In this document: piece by piece, positions 25,928 through 38,569 of the stretch | How positions within the stretch are numbered: the stretch's first letter is position 1 | Layout of the letters: each line of letters opens with the position of its first letter | Assembly (NCBI GenBank): GCA_950295325.1 | Contig: OX485805.1 | Coordinates: 47,080,758-47,144,757 of the forward strand | From: Polytrichum commune | Taxonomy: Eukaryota; Streptophyta; Polytrichopsida; Polytrichales; Polytrichaceae | Reading direction: 5' to 3' | DNA: 64,000 nt | Notes under the pieces: model-generated | Databases searched by the model: none | What the model was told of the DNA's origin: nothing | The model's input: only the letters and a program-made list of their open reading frames with translations | Translations under genes and position numbers: made by a program

Positions 25928-26093
25928 CGGATGATGGTGGAGAGATACTCAAATCTCAAGGAAGAGGTTGGCGGTTCGAATCCCGGCTGTGAAATATCCT
26001 CTCTACTTGACGGAAAAACTTGCCAGGTGGTCAACTGCCTCTTGTGCTTTGACGTTGGCATGTCGGCCTTCTGTCTCAAAATAATAATAATAA
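25928..26093 (+). mobile_element. tRNA-derived SINE (~166 bp)
   Basis: It contains a perfect pol III B box GGTTCGAATCC at 25,973-25,983 and an A-box-like TGGTGGAGAGATAC starting at about 25,934. The 3' end is an AATAAT-rich tail. The 8-bp direct repeat TAAACAAC flanks it (25,920-25,927 and 26,094-26,101). No cloverleaf is completed, so it is not a tRNA gene. Confidence 0.7.
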
Positions 26094-26150
26094 TAAACAA
26101 CTATTCGAGACCCACCTACCTTAAGGTTATCTCCACTGCAATAAAAGGAA

Positions 26151-29100
26151 TGAAGGTGACAATGAGACTCCAAATTGAACGAATAGCATAAAGTGACAAA
26201 ATTGCATTATGTTATAGAGCACCGTGGATACCTATTGTGCATTGTAAACTCGCCATGCAATGTCGACATGCTACCCAAAATCTAGCTCCAAGAATCTATT
26301 TATTTGGTATCAAGGAGTTTGGAAAGAGTCAATGGACCAAAGATATCCCCTCACCACGAAGCTTGATGGAGTTTGCAATTTGCATACTTTGTCAAACTAG
26401 CATACATCATAGCTAGACTAGTGCGAAATTTCAAATATTAGTTCTTGGTAAAACCAACCAACCCCACTCCACCGGCTTTGCTTGCACCCGATTGCTATGA
26501 GAAAAATAAATAGCCCATCGATTCGTCTCCTAAGTTCGGTGGAGTAGATTCTAGAGCAACTTAAATGTTTCCTTTTAATTTTGTAGTCCATCCCAAATAG
26601 AACACAATATCGGGTTTTGCCATTATTCCACATTAAGGTTGTCGAAAGAGGGTTTCCATTTTTTCTTGATTCAGTTGACTTCATGTTTGGTTGATGTTGA
26701 TAATGGTAACGTCGAATTGTTCTTATGCAAAAATTAGGTCATATATACATTTCGGTAACTATGGCAATGGCAAGTGAGCATTGACTCATTCATCGCTTCA
26801 AAGTGCCAAACGACCGGCCATTGACTGTAGTTTGTAAAGCATATGGTTTAGGGATGGCCCATGACATTAGTTGATATGCAAGGGTGTAGCAGGGCTGGAC
26901 GACATGGATCCAAATTCAAATTTACATTTTGACAATACACGGTGAGGACATGTGGAGGTTGATGCATCCACCATTCCAAAGCTCCAAAACAGTTTGGCCG
27001 TTGATGGTGGCATGTCGAGTATATGGTTCAGGGTTGCCATGAGACAATACATTACATGTAGTGGGACAATACAACACGGGCCTTAATTAGTAATTATATG
27101 TATTGCATGTTTTGGATGTATAGTTTGCCACACAATACATAACTTTCAAAGAGTTTTTAATGATTAATTAATGTGTCTAGAATTGTGCGGGGTTGAAGTA
27201 TGTCGGTTTATGGAATCATGACTTCCAAAACACACAACATATGTTTTTGATTTTGTGTCCGTCTATTAATGGAATATTATGTAGGACACCGAGGCTCGTA
27301 CAATTGAGGCTAATGCATAGGATTGGCTTCGTAGTAATGCCATTTGGACTTCCTTGGCTTCTCCTCAAGTCTCGTTAAGACAATGTCTTTAATGTCTATC
27401 CAAAGACATGAACAAGTTTGCACATTTTAACGAGCCTCAAGGAAACCTACGTATACATATAAACCCAAGGTCTTCAAATTAAAAAGGATGAATGTGGTGT
27501 TTAGCCCTTAAAGGAACCAATGGTTTGATATTTGACCTATAATACACACTTTCTATGAGCATTGTGAGGTCTTTTCAACATTGTGTTCATGGGCTCGATA
27601 TATCATTTAGTACTCATAGGGCAACTGATTTATTGGAATCCTAAATGACGTGCATAATTAGTGTGAATTAAAACATGTGCATGCAAAAAATTGCAAGTGA
27701 AAAAGGAGATTTACTTACTATTAGTATGCAAGATAATGGACTTGTGTATTACATACCCAACTTTTTGGTAAAACGAGATAAATATCTAAAATGGAGGAAG
27801 AAGAATATTGAAAAAAATTAGTAAGATCCCAAGCATATTGGCATTATCTATATCTAGCTATGGTTGTGAAGCTCACCCTCCCTTACCTACTAATCAATTG
27901 AGTTGAATATATGACATTAATTAGTGTGTCTTTTGTTTGGATGGTACATTTGTCGTATTTGGCATAGGGCTCCCATTTCAGGCCTACCATAGCACTTGGT
28001 CCACGACGTTACATGGCCAAAGCTAATTCAAAACAATTTCAGTATTCATTTTGTTCGATTACATATTTGATAGTAGTCAATAAGTATACATGTGAGAATG
28101 CAAAAGGGTGCCACTATAATTAGTGTATTTTTCTTTCTTTCTAGAATGTGGTGCTAGTTGCTAGGCAACGTGGTTCTAGAAGCACCTTGGACTTGTGGAA
28201 GTGCAAGGCCTTGAACACGGCTTGGAGGGCATGCGTAGATGAGTCACCTTAACATGAAGCGATTTCATTGGCTAGATCGAACTTCTATATGGATTACAAC
28301 CCTTTATGTCCTAGAGAATAAAGAATTTCTTTTCTCAAAAGAAAGGATGCCTATCATTTCATCTTGGTTTCCGTTTAGTAGGCTATCCATGGCACTAAGG
28401 CATCCAAGCCAACCATTCACATAGCCCCATTCTACGGTCTAGGAAATTGCTCGGGCAACCCGAAAAAAAAAAAAAACTTCGGACAAATCAAATTTCAGCG
28501 GATGAACATCCAATGTTTGCAAGATGAAGGGGTTGATTGTTCATCCCATCGTATGAGAGCATTTGTGTGGGATTTTGAAAGTTCACAATTGGTTCCCTAA
28601 GTTCCCACTGGAGTTTCCCGCACACAAGAACTCAATCTTTTTGGAGAACATACCTTTTGTATTCAACAACCCTATATCATGGATCGAAGTTTGTATTGCT
28701 TTGACATGTGTTTCACAAATATCATAAACATTTCCAAATTCATTTTTGGGCTTGCTCTGAGAACTAGCATTTTATTTTGGTGTGTATTTCATATGATGTG
28801 GTGATAGGGAATGTGAAATTATAGGTAATTTTTGTAATGGGCAAAGACAAAAAGGCATCGTTCATCCATGCCACAAGAGGTGCTCCGAATATGTGAAGAG
28901 GGCGAGGAGCAAAGTCGGAGTAGTGCACAAGAACTCCACAAACAAAGGGAAGGCTAAGGCATGTGGGTGTTATTTGGTTCATTTTTCATGTTCTCCAACT
29001 TCTATTGATCATGTTTACACAATAAAACTCATGCTGCATTAGCAAATCTACGATGAAACATATGCAAAAACCATATTGAAAATCAAACGTACCTTGATTT

Positions 29101-30590
29101 CGTTATGGTTATTCAAAATGCACGGTTGTTGATTCCTTAATCGGATACATAAGGTCCTCCCGATTGTGTTCATTGTTGAGTGTAGAGTAGTTATTGTTAT
29201 TTGAAAACACAATCCACTCTCTTTTAAACATGTGTTTGTATAATGTTTTCTCTTTGATCCTCACTGAACAACATACTAATTGAATATAGAAGTGTGATCA
29301 AGAAAACGAGCCACTTAAGACCCATCTACCTTAAAAGGCACAATGTGAAGAAGTTGTGATGCGGACTATAACCCATTAATACAACCGAACGTAGTGAAAT
29401 TCGTATCATGGATATCTTCATGATATCAAGTCGGATTGAAGCATTGACATAGACTCTTGCAAACAAGTGTTGGAGAGGGTGTTGGGTCACACAAGTTACG
29501 ACCTTCACGCTTGAATGTCACCCCACACTTTTTAAAGCCAAAGCCCAATATGCATTCCATCAAGTTTATTTGATCATTAGAGGTTGCTATAAGTAGTGGA
29601 GTTGTTGGGGTGCACCACTACCGTAGCTTTCTAGCACCTTGGTCAAAAAACAATTAATTTTATTAAAGGTGTATGAATTTATGGGAAATTAATTTCATTG
29701 AGTGTCCTTAAAAAAATGAAATAACACTCAAGGAGTGTCTAAAATCACAGTATTGCAAGTGAGATTCATTGGAATCTATATAACGCTCACACAAAGCAAA
29801 ATTTGTTGCCAAGCAAGTTGCTTGACATACGAGCAAAAGATTAACTTTCGGGTAAGGAATGTCGGGTAAGGCAGGCATTTAGGTTAATTGTACCTGCCAT
29901 AGATGAAATTAGGAAAACCATCCATGAATTATAGAAATGACTTGGACAAATGTTGAACTTATTTTTAAATTATTTCTTGAATATGCCCAACTTTAGAATA
30001 TTATTTTATGGGCTACCTAACATGCTTTCACGCTTAAAGTAATTATTAGGCAGAAAGGTGCCCAAGCTACTAGAGAGCTACAATATCTCGAGTTCACGGT
30101 GCAAGCACCGGTAATATAATGATCTCAACGAGTTCAAGTTTCAAAATTAGAGTTGAGATGCAAGAGTTCTAAGAAGTCAAAGTGAAGATTCTTCTTTTAC
30201 TTAAACGGTCATACAAATTTTCTTATATTGTGTTGGCTCTTGAACCTAGAATGGTTATTATATTTTGAACACCTAGTCCTATCTCATTGTAAGGAGGTGG
30301 ATGGGAGGCGTTCACTTGAAGCAAGTGGGTCACCTCATGTTCACAAGTTGTTGGCAAGGAAAAAGAGGGAAGACGGCTTCTCGACATAAATCAAGCAAAT
30401 AAACACAAACTTGTGGATAGAAGAAACCCGATAAGTCCAAATAAAAAGGATACAACAATCAAGCGAGCCCCGCGTGACACACTATATTACCCATGCCACG
30501 TAGGGCCTTGTATATTATCTTATGTCAAGGATAAAATAATTGTAAAGTCACATGTGATATTGATGACCACTCCATTAAATTATGCCGCAT
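26151..30590. other. Intergenic, no gene
   Basis: No exon or RNA gene can be supported. A degenerate internal duplication (motif 'ggccattgactg...atatggtttagg' near 26,815 and 'ggccgttgatgg...atatggttcagg' near 26,995) and an A14 run near 28,463 are visible. A stretch at 29,090-29,150 resembles 49,180-49,230. The rest is unremarkable. Confidence 0.45.
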
Positions 30591-30593
30591 GCA

Positions 30594-31560
30594 TTATAGT
30601 GTCACACCCAATTTTGAGATGTATGCTACACTAACTATGATATTTAGTGTCACCGTTTCTAATTGTCTTTCTCGATACTAATTGCAACTTGCGGTTTAGT
30701 GTCATCAACACGAAATGTTAACCCAATATTATTTGTCAACTTTTTTTGGGGGAACTATAGATTTACAATGTTGTAATTATTGTCACTTACCAAGTGTTTT
30801 TTCATCCAAATTTCAATCATCCGTGACAACATTTCATCACAAGTTGCTGACAAGAGAAGGTAGTGTTTTGGCCAATGAATGAACTCATCCATCATCCATG
30901 ACAATATTTGTTCACTTATTCATAAGAAGTGTCATCCAAAAAGTTACCATATTGACATAAAGTACCATATGGCACTAAATATCATATTTAGTGTAGGTTT
31001 CACTAAATGATCAATAACTTCACCAATATTGTCACCTCATGACTCTTGGCGTTCAAGTGCGCTTACTTGTATCTTGGCACAAGGTGTGTGCCTATGTTAC
31101 ATAATGGTCTACAAGTTGACCAAACTCTACATAAATGACACTTGATATTCGTATGTTTAAGAACATCTCCCTCTTGCATTCTAGAATATAAACATTTGAC
31201 ACTTGCCATTAGTATGCTCAGTAACATTCTCACCTTGAATACTAATACGCAAAACTATCATCTCAAGTAACTTAATGTGCTACGCTAAATGTCATAGCAT
31301 AAATAAATTTTACTTCAAAATACTACATGTGTTAACAAATAATATCATGTTGATAATTATTAATGGATGGAACACTTTGAGATCTCTAAGCATCTAGTTT
31401 AAAGTGTTCGCCGATAGTGTGCCAGACACTATAGTCATAACCAGTGGCCATGTCCACTACTTTCTAGAATCTCTCGTTGGATGAGGAAGCAATATGGAAG
31501 TGGCATGGAATCCTCCATGTCTAGACATAGAGAATGTTCAGTGTCACCTGGATTTTGCAG
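30594..31560 (+). repeat. Dispersed repeat family 2, copy a
   Basis: It aligns with 60,240-61,200 in the same orientation (shared 'aaatgttaacccaa', 'attgtcacttaccaag', 'gacaagagaaggtag', 'cataagaagtgtcat'). Its second half, 31,060-31,310, matches 62,480-62,700 in reverse ('acgcaaaactat', 'gtgctacgctaaa', 'cttgccattagtatgctc'). The final part resembles 32,095-32,300. Repeated 'tttagtgt' strings are characteristic. Superfamily unknown. Confidence 0.7.
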
Positions 31561-34400
31561 TGAGAGAACGCGAATAGGTTATAACATCAAAAAAATAAGG
31601 ATAACTATGTCAAAGAAAATGTTGATTTTTGTTAGGTAGTTTATATTCAATATTATTTTGAATTTATTTTCATATACAAATTGTATCCAATGTAAGTCCG
31701 CTTTACACTATGACACAAGACCAAGGCTTTCAAAATGTGACATAGATTTCTCTTGGTCATGGTCTTTGAACTATTGAACATAACCACGGTAAATCATAAG
31801 TCATTTTTTTTCACAACCTTTTGTAACTTGTTTAAAATATTCCTAAATTACTTTGGTATTTACAAATACACTATAATAATCCCATCAATGTGGGTGGGAC
31901 ATGAACATGTGGGCTACGCGAATTGTTTAATTAAGGTGGAATTAACATAGGTCCAAGACCCGAGGTCTTCCCTTGAGTTTCAAGGAAGACTCAAGGAAAA
32001 ACCCGGGGACTTGGCTTCGCCTGATTTCCACATCCACTAGACAATTAGAGCGGCCCACGCTAACTTTCTACCTACACTAAGGGTTGGCTTACATTAGTAA
32101 TCTATGACCATGACTACCACTTTCTAGAATCTCTCATTCATTGACAATTGTGTGGTAGTCCCGCTTCATTTTATACAATGCCACCAGAGATATAGATTGG
32201 TTGTTGGTGAGCATGTCAACAAATGGATGAGTTAGTGACATGGAATACTGCATGCTTAAAAATGGATAGTGTTTGGTGGTCACTTGGATTTTCCTGGCAA
32301 GAGAACCCAAGTTGTCTTAGCCGAAAAACAAGTTGTAATTTAATGCCCATCTATCTTACACTATTTAAGGCACCGCAACTAGGGGTACGACCAAAATGTA
32401 GTTAGGATTCAAAGTACATTTTGTGGCCGTCATTAAAACTCACTTTTTTTTTCCGGACAATAATTTGGCAGTTAGTTCATTTTAAACGGACCAAGTGCGT
32501 TGCACAAACACATGCATAATTACTGACAATAGTCTTGCAATAAGTGTCCCACTTTTGAGTATCTCTATCTAAATCAAGGGCACTTTGGTGTTGTCAATAG
32601 TTTTGAATTAATTAGCATTTATTTTGTAACTTAAATCGGCAAGAAAACCTCCGGTGGGAAGAGAACCTCACCCAATTTGAACAAGCTAGCTGAAATGTAT
32701 GAGTTGCAAACTAGAAAGCTCACACGTGGTTATAATTGCATATGACACACATTGGGTAGCTCAATGGACCACATCCCAAAACATTTAGTTCCAAACCCTA
32801 AGAAAAATCCTACATGCTTGGAGTGTGACTTTTGACTAACATGATAGTGAGTAGGACCCTAAACCAATACATGCCTTTTCATCCACGCAAATTGCCACTT
32901 GGTTGGTCACAAACCCCACGAGAATATTAGGTGATGACCCATTTTGGGTTGCACAACAGTTAAAGGTTAAAGGAAGGGCATGTAACCGTTCTTGCATTAA
33001 AACCCCTATTGCATAGCCATCGCTTAATTTATGTCTCTAGTCCCTCGATGGGTGAAGTATGTCTAGTGGCTCGTCTCATGCATGTCTTGCCTATCCCCCG
33101 ACTTCTTTTAGTGCACAATATATAACACATTGTTGGGACCCTAAGTTGAGTGTCAACCAAGGAATAACAATCTATTTTTTCATGTGCCTATGTCCTAGTC
33201 AACTCAAGTGACTCAAAGCACACAAACTTGTTCTTCTAAAGGCGAGAGTATTGTTTGAATAACTCATATATACATTAGGGTATGGGTTCAAGAAACTTGA
33301 GGTCCAAATCCATATTTAATGGACCCCACTTTCAAACTCAAAATTAAACCTACGCTCAGGGATTGGGTTGGAACCATCCCCCTAATGTAAAGGGTATGGG
33401 TGTATAGAGATTCTTCTTCTTCTTCTTCTTCTTCTTCTTTTATTTGTAGGGGTCTAGTTTTTTTGTGCTTGATTTTGGAGGTTCTTTGATCTTAGACCAT
33501 ATGTAAACCCACGTGTAGAATGTGTTTGCATTTTGTGAGGGCGGCTTAAACCCAAGGCCCTGACTTGGATCCCGTGGGAACAACAAGGCTGGAATAGTGC
33601 TTGTATGGGTGATCTTCTTAGCACTTTGATTTCCAATGCACCCAATCATGTGGAGGTATATGGGTGATCCGGGTATTCTCAACCAACAATGTGGGAACCA
33701 CGAGGCTTGCCCTCGGGGGAGATAAGTGCCAGTTAGCTTGTTTGCACCCGTTCAAGGTATTCACCTTTGAAAGGAGGCAATACCTAGTCTTTGGGACCCC
33801 TTGATTCTTGTAAAGCCCGTTTCATGATTACATACCAAATAAAAAGTGAAGCTACCCCATAATTTACGCCAATGACAATATCATACTCAACATATTCACA
33901 AGACAACATTATAGGTTGTCAACACGACACAACAACTTCAATGCCACACTCGATGAAGTGTAGAGTGTAAATGATGCACTTGCAATACCTATAGATGGAA
34001 TTAGTAACACTATTGTCAACATTAAAACTCGCACTTTATTCATTCAAATGTGCGAAGTGTTTTGTAAGATATTCGTTATACTCCCAATATTATGCCGATG
34101 CAAGTTTCGAGCATGACTAAAACCTATTAAAACCCTCTCATACATTTGTGTGAGAACTTAACCACTATAGAGAAACATAATATGAACCAACAAGGTGTGC
34201 ATCCAATGAGTTTTGGACACACAACACATCTAAGGTTGTGAGCATCCAAGACAAGAGGGTAGGCGGGCCTTAAATGACATTTTTAGCTCGCCACCCACTT
34301 CTCATAGAATATGAAACACACAATTGGTGCGAGATGATTCATTAGCAACTCCAAATTGCACATACATTCAATGTCCTTGGAATTTTGGAAGTTATATACA
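31561..34400. other. Intergenic repeats and a TTC microsatellite
   Basis: It holds the partner of the 7,710 repeat (31,930-31,985), a family 2 fragment (32,095-32,300), a (TTC)n run at 33,411-33,439 and the partner of the 15,098 repeat (33,703-33,890). No gene is supported. Confidence 0.5.
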
Positions 34401-36570
34401 TTTCTTATTCACTTTCAAAGTGAAGATTATAGTTCTTATTGAATGAACATGTAAGCCCCCCACTATGTTGAGCATGTAATCCAATTTCTTTAAAACGCAT
34501 GTCCTTCTAGTGTCTATTCTTAGTTGCGCACATAACCACACACCACTTAATTATAGGTGTTAGTTTAATACGAGTAACCGCATAGGCCCACTTATCTTGC
34601 ACATGGCATCGATGCCAACGATCATGAAACGTAAACACCCACGAAAACAAGAGCATGCAACTTAAGAAACTACCAAGCAACTTCACCACACAAATTTATG
34701 CTAATTTGGAATTCTTCGCTTCACTCAACATGACATCACGATGCAATAGTTCCATACTTAAAGTACACGTGCCTAAGTCGGTTACTTATCTCGAAACCAT
34801 GCTTACTTATGGCAAACAAGTGGTGTACGGTTAGGTGGGGACCTAAGAAATGCATAACAATAAGACATGTGTTCCCAAGAGATTGGACTACATGTTACTT
34901 AAGATTCAATCATAACCAACATAAATGGGGGAACCCATATGGGCATTTTAATAGAAACATAGTCAATTCTTGCTACGATAATGAATGGCTAGTGTATTAA
35001 TACGAACTCCGAATTTGATGAGGAAGACGATTGCCACCTCGATTTGGATTTGTTAATCTTCTTGTACCACCTAATCTCGTGTTTTATATCATAAATGAAG
35101 TAGGTTTAGGATTAGAAATGTATATTCTAGGCCCGTAACAACTATCCACCATAACTCGACCATGGGACTCACCGTTCAAACTTAACTTTAGTACATTCAA
35201 AAGGGACCTAATAGTTTTATAAAATCTGAACGTTCGTAACTATGTCAAGCAAGATGAATGATTTGTGCCCGTAGTTTGTCATTCATCTCCTTCCATTGGT
35301 TCTCAAGTTCATCATGTCTCCATTCTTAGATATCGGAAACTATTATTCATGTGCATATTTTGAGCTAGGGCAAATCTAACCCACGAGCATGTATGAAGGT
35401 CCTAATTGGGCCTCTTCAAACAACAAAGAAACAATGGGTTTGAGCTACATACTTTCATTTTCAGTTAATCGTGTCCAAAGTGACTCTATCTAAAATCAAT
35501 TCATTTCTCAAGTGCATTGTTTGAACAAGTTAAACACTTCGGTGTTATTGAAAGATTAAGCGCGTATGCAACATGGGTGTCCTTGGAGGCGAATACATAT
35601 GTTGCATTTTGATCATCGTTGGTTAGTGCGAGTATAATTCTATTTTCTCCTTAGCACAAGACAATATGTATAACAAAGTTCCAAACACTCGAATATACAT
35701 ATTACGATTTATGAACTTGATGAAGCCCACACAAATTGTGTATAAGGTTGCATATTGAGACCCCACGTCCTTTAAGGGTTAACCTAAAATATTACAAAAG
35801 TTACGACGAGCATTTGGTGTTTTCATGGTTTGGTTTTGATCATGGCAATTTGCATCAGCAAAGAGTTGACTTGTTCACAAGGTCGACCTACCTACACATA
35901 TAATTGTAAACAACTATAGGCCTTCCCAATCCAATAATCCCAAATGACACAAGCTAGTCCACATGTTTTTTTCCTTCCTAAAATTGATCGCTCATCCAAG
36001 AACAACGAGGAATTATCAAAAGTCGTCATAACATTTCATCCATGAAGACACAATGTCATCCATAATTCTAAGCTTCTTTGCATGCGTTGATCAATTACGG
36101 TCGATAATAACCAACTCAAGTAGGTCACATGGCAAGTCATCCAGGCCCCTCGTGTTGGTTATCTAATCCATAAGGTAGACATGCCTAATTTGGTTACTTA
36201 TCTTAACATGACACCTATATATTCGAGTGGTACATGGTAAGTTACAGCTCCAAGAACGTATACCAAAATGACACATGTCTAAAAGAGATTGGACTGCATG
36301 CTCAAAACATGATACTCATTCTAGACTCAATAATCAATATAATTGGGGTGGGGAGGACCTCTACGACGATTGAATGAACACAAGACACGGGAAAACCTCA
36401 CTTTGATGATGAATAAGATATTCGTATGAGCTCCAAGAACTACAAAGGAAGTGGTTACGACCTCAATTTGGATTCGCTAACCATCTTGTACTAGTCGCAT
36501 GTTCCATATCCTAGGAGAAGGTGGGCTAGTCGGAGAAAGTAACCATTTAAGGCCCACCTACCGGAGTCCC
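34400..36570. repeat. Dispersed repeat family 1, copies c and d
   Basis: 34,400-34,600 resembles 8,740-8,960. 34,840-35,080 and 36,280-36,520 resemble each other and 25,285-25,514 ('gagattggact', 'aattggggt', 'cctcaatttggatt', 'cttgtac'). At 36,510-36,535 the 'cctaggagaaggtgggctag' junction is the unoccupied form of the site that holds a MITE at 25,515. No ORF survives. Confidence 0.65.
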
Positions 36571-36589
36571 TTCACCCACTCAGATGAGT

Positions 36590-38569
36590 GAGTTCACATG
36601 CATGCCCACGCTACTTCCAAAATCTGTAGCCTAATAAGAAAAGGAATGGGCTGGCAAACTGAGCCTCCTCCTACCCATGTCAGATATGAACTTGCTCAAG
36701 CCCTGCCCGGCCGCCACCAGCCCTGCCCGGCCCTGCCACTGCCGCCCGGGCAATGGATTCCCCCACCGGAACCGTCGCAATGGTTGGGGCTGCTCCCCTT
36801 TTTAATTTTTTTTTATCATGCGCGTAGTGAAGGGCGGTGTACATTAAATCTCACCCCGGGCCCTCACTACTACGCTGCCCGTCCGCCCGCCCGCCCCGCC
36901 CGGCCTGCGTCAGTGAAGCCGGGCGGGCAGATTGGGCAGGGGAGAAAAACCGGAAAACACAGTCCTTGCCGACGTGGACAGCTCGCGGGGCCTCCAGGGC
37001 AGGCGGCATAAAATGGAAAAAAATAACCCCTCCTCCCTAGGTCACGACTACTGGGACAGCAAGTCCTCGGACGCTCCCCTGGCCCTCCCCGGACGTCGCA
37101 ACACACACATCCTTACTTTACTTACACAAAACAAACAGAGCAAAACGCAAGGCTCGCAGCACAAGGCCACGAAAGCAAGAGGAAGCAGGCACAGAACACA
37201 GACAGGAGGGGAAAATAGAGGAGGAGGAGGAGGAGGAGGAGGAGAAGAAGACGACTCTTCTCGGAAGGGAGAGAGAGAGAGAGAGGGAGGAGGGGGGAGA
37301 GGGGGGTTTGCGGTGGCGAACAGGGGTCGACTTGGTGGATGGAGGGAGGGATTTCCTGAGACAGCGTCGTAATACTTGATTATGCTGGTGATGGTGGCGA
37401 TGGGGGTTAGGAGGATGATGAGAGGAGTGGCGGTGGTGATGGTAGGGCGGGTTTGCGGCACAGTAAACTAGGTTAGTAAGTAACCCTGAAGCGGTGGTGG
37501 TGTGGTGGCCGGCATCGCTGTGCGGGGATTTGTGCTTGGGGGCCGTACCGGGGCGGCATCGGGGAGCCATCAGGATGTGTGTGGGGCGAGTCATCTGAGG
37601 TTCTGTGTTGCGGGAGGAGGAGGGTTTGGGTTGCCAGAGTTGACTCAGTCTTGGAGTTGGTGGTGGTAGTGCGGGGGCCCTGGGGAATTGAGTGCTAAAT
37701 CGGCCGCTAACCCTACGTGAATCATCATCTGCGTGTCGATGTGCCACATCTCGTGGCTAGATTCTCTGTCTCTGTGAGTTTTGTGTTTTGTGTTTTGTGT
37801 ATGTTTGTGCGCGCGCGCGTGCTGTGCTGCTGTGTCGAATTCCATCGCCGATTGCAGATCGTATGTAGAGTGCCATTTGGCGTCAAGGGAAGTGGTGTTG
37901 AGCTTCAAGGGATGCGGCTTGTGGCTACTTAGGGTTAGTTTGGTGCGAGATCTGCAAGTTTAACCTGTCGCTTTTCATAGCAATTTGCAAGCTTAGAGAG
38001 AGGCTAATCGTTTGTCATCGGCAGCTTTTCTCCATTTGATCATTTCATTCCAAACTGCTGGCCGTATGTGCAGCATGTGAACTTGTGGTGGTGGTTTTGG
38101 AGGCGACGTACACTTTAAATCGGGGGTGTCTCTCTCTCTCTCTCTCTCTCTCTACTGGTTATACCATCCACTCAGCAAATTGTGCTCGAAGCTCCTTTCA
38201 TCTTGCTGTCGAAGGGATTCTTGACGTGTGGCTGACGTCTGGCTCCACTTTTCTGTGGCCAGCACCACTCTTCTTTTGTTCTGCTCGCACATAGCTGCCT
38301 AATCTGGAGAGAATTTGTCAGGGAGTCTGTCTTGTTATGTTCGTGTCCAGTTCGCATCGTCGTATCTGGTGGGCTCGACGGGTTTAAACAGCAGAGGGCT
38401 ATATGTGCTTCTGTGTTTAGTGTTACTAGAGAATTGTCACATTTTGGCTCGAGGTTAAGTCTTTGGAGGTGCAGTTCGTGGCAATTTGTGGAAGAAAGCG
38501 CCAAGTCGAAGGCGAACGCTGATTATTTTCATCAGCCGCCCGACGACTGTGGTACGAAGTTGAGAAAAG
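36590..38569 (+). promoter_or_regulatory. GC/purine-rich promoter and leader of the ARIADNE-like gene
   Basis: Composition switches abruptly from AT-rich spacer to GC-rich DNA at about 36,690-37,000, with CG-rich inverted segments. It then carries (GGA)n at 37,218-37,250, (GA)n at 37,268-37,286 and (TC)n at 38,129-38,153. GA/CT tracts are common in plant core promoters and leaders. The transcription start and any leader intron cannot be placed from sequence alone. Confidence 0.5.

Larger units (their letters stand above)
25285..26150 (-). repeat. Dispersed repeat family 1, copy b (carries a MITE and a SINE)
   Basis: Text before 25,514 ('ctccaa...gtggctatggcctcaa', 'cttgtactaat', 'atatcctaggagaa') and after 25,879 ('gtgggctagttg', 'gacccacctacc') matches 36,430-36,570 where neither insertion is present. 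The match defines both insertion points precisely. Confidence 0.75.

Noticed and set aside
25928-26093. A functional tRNA gene
   Set aside because: The A and B boxes are present but acceptor, D and anticodon stems do not fold, and a tail with target duplication marks it as a SINE.
36598-37372. Long overlapping frames in GC-rich DNA (137-146 codons)
   Set aside because: They come from low-stop GC-rich sequence, consist of Pro/Arg/Gly-rich text in several frames at once, and lie where the ARIADNE gene needs a leader and promoter.
37048-37747. Minus-strand frames of 137 and 209 codons rich in Ser and Pro
   Set aside because: They translate the (GGA)n and (GA)n tracts and look like shadows of simple repeats.
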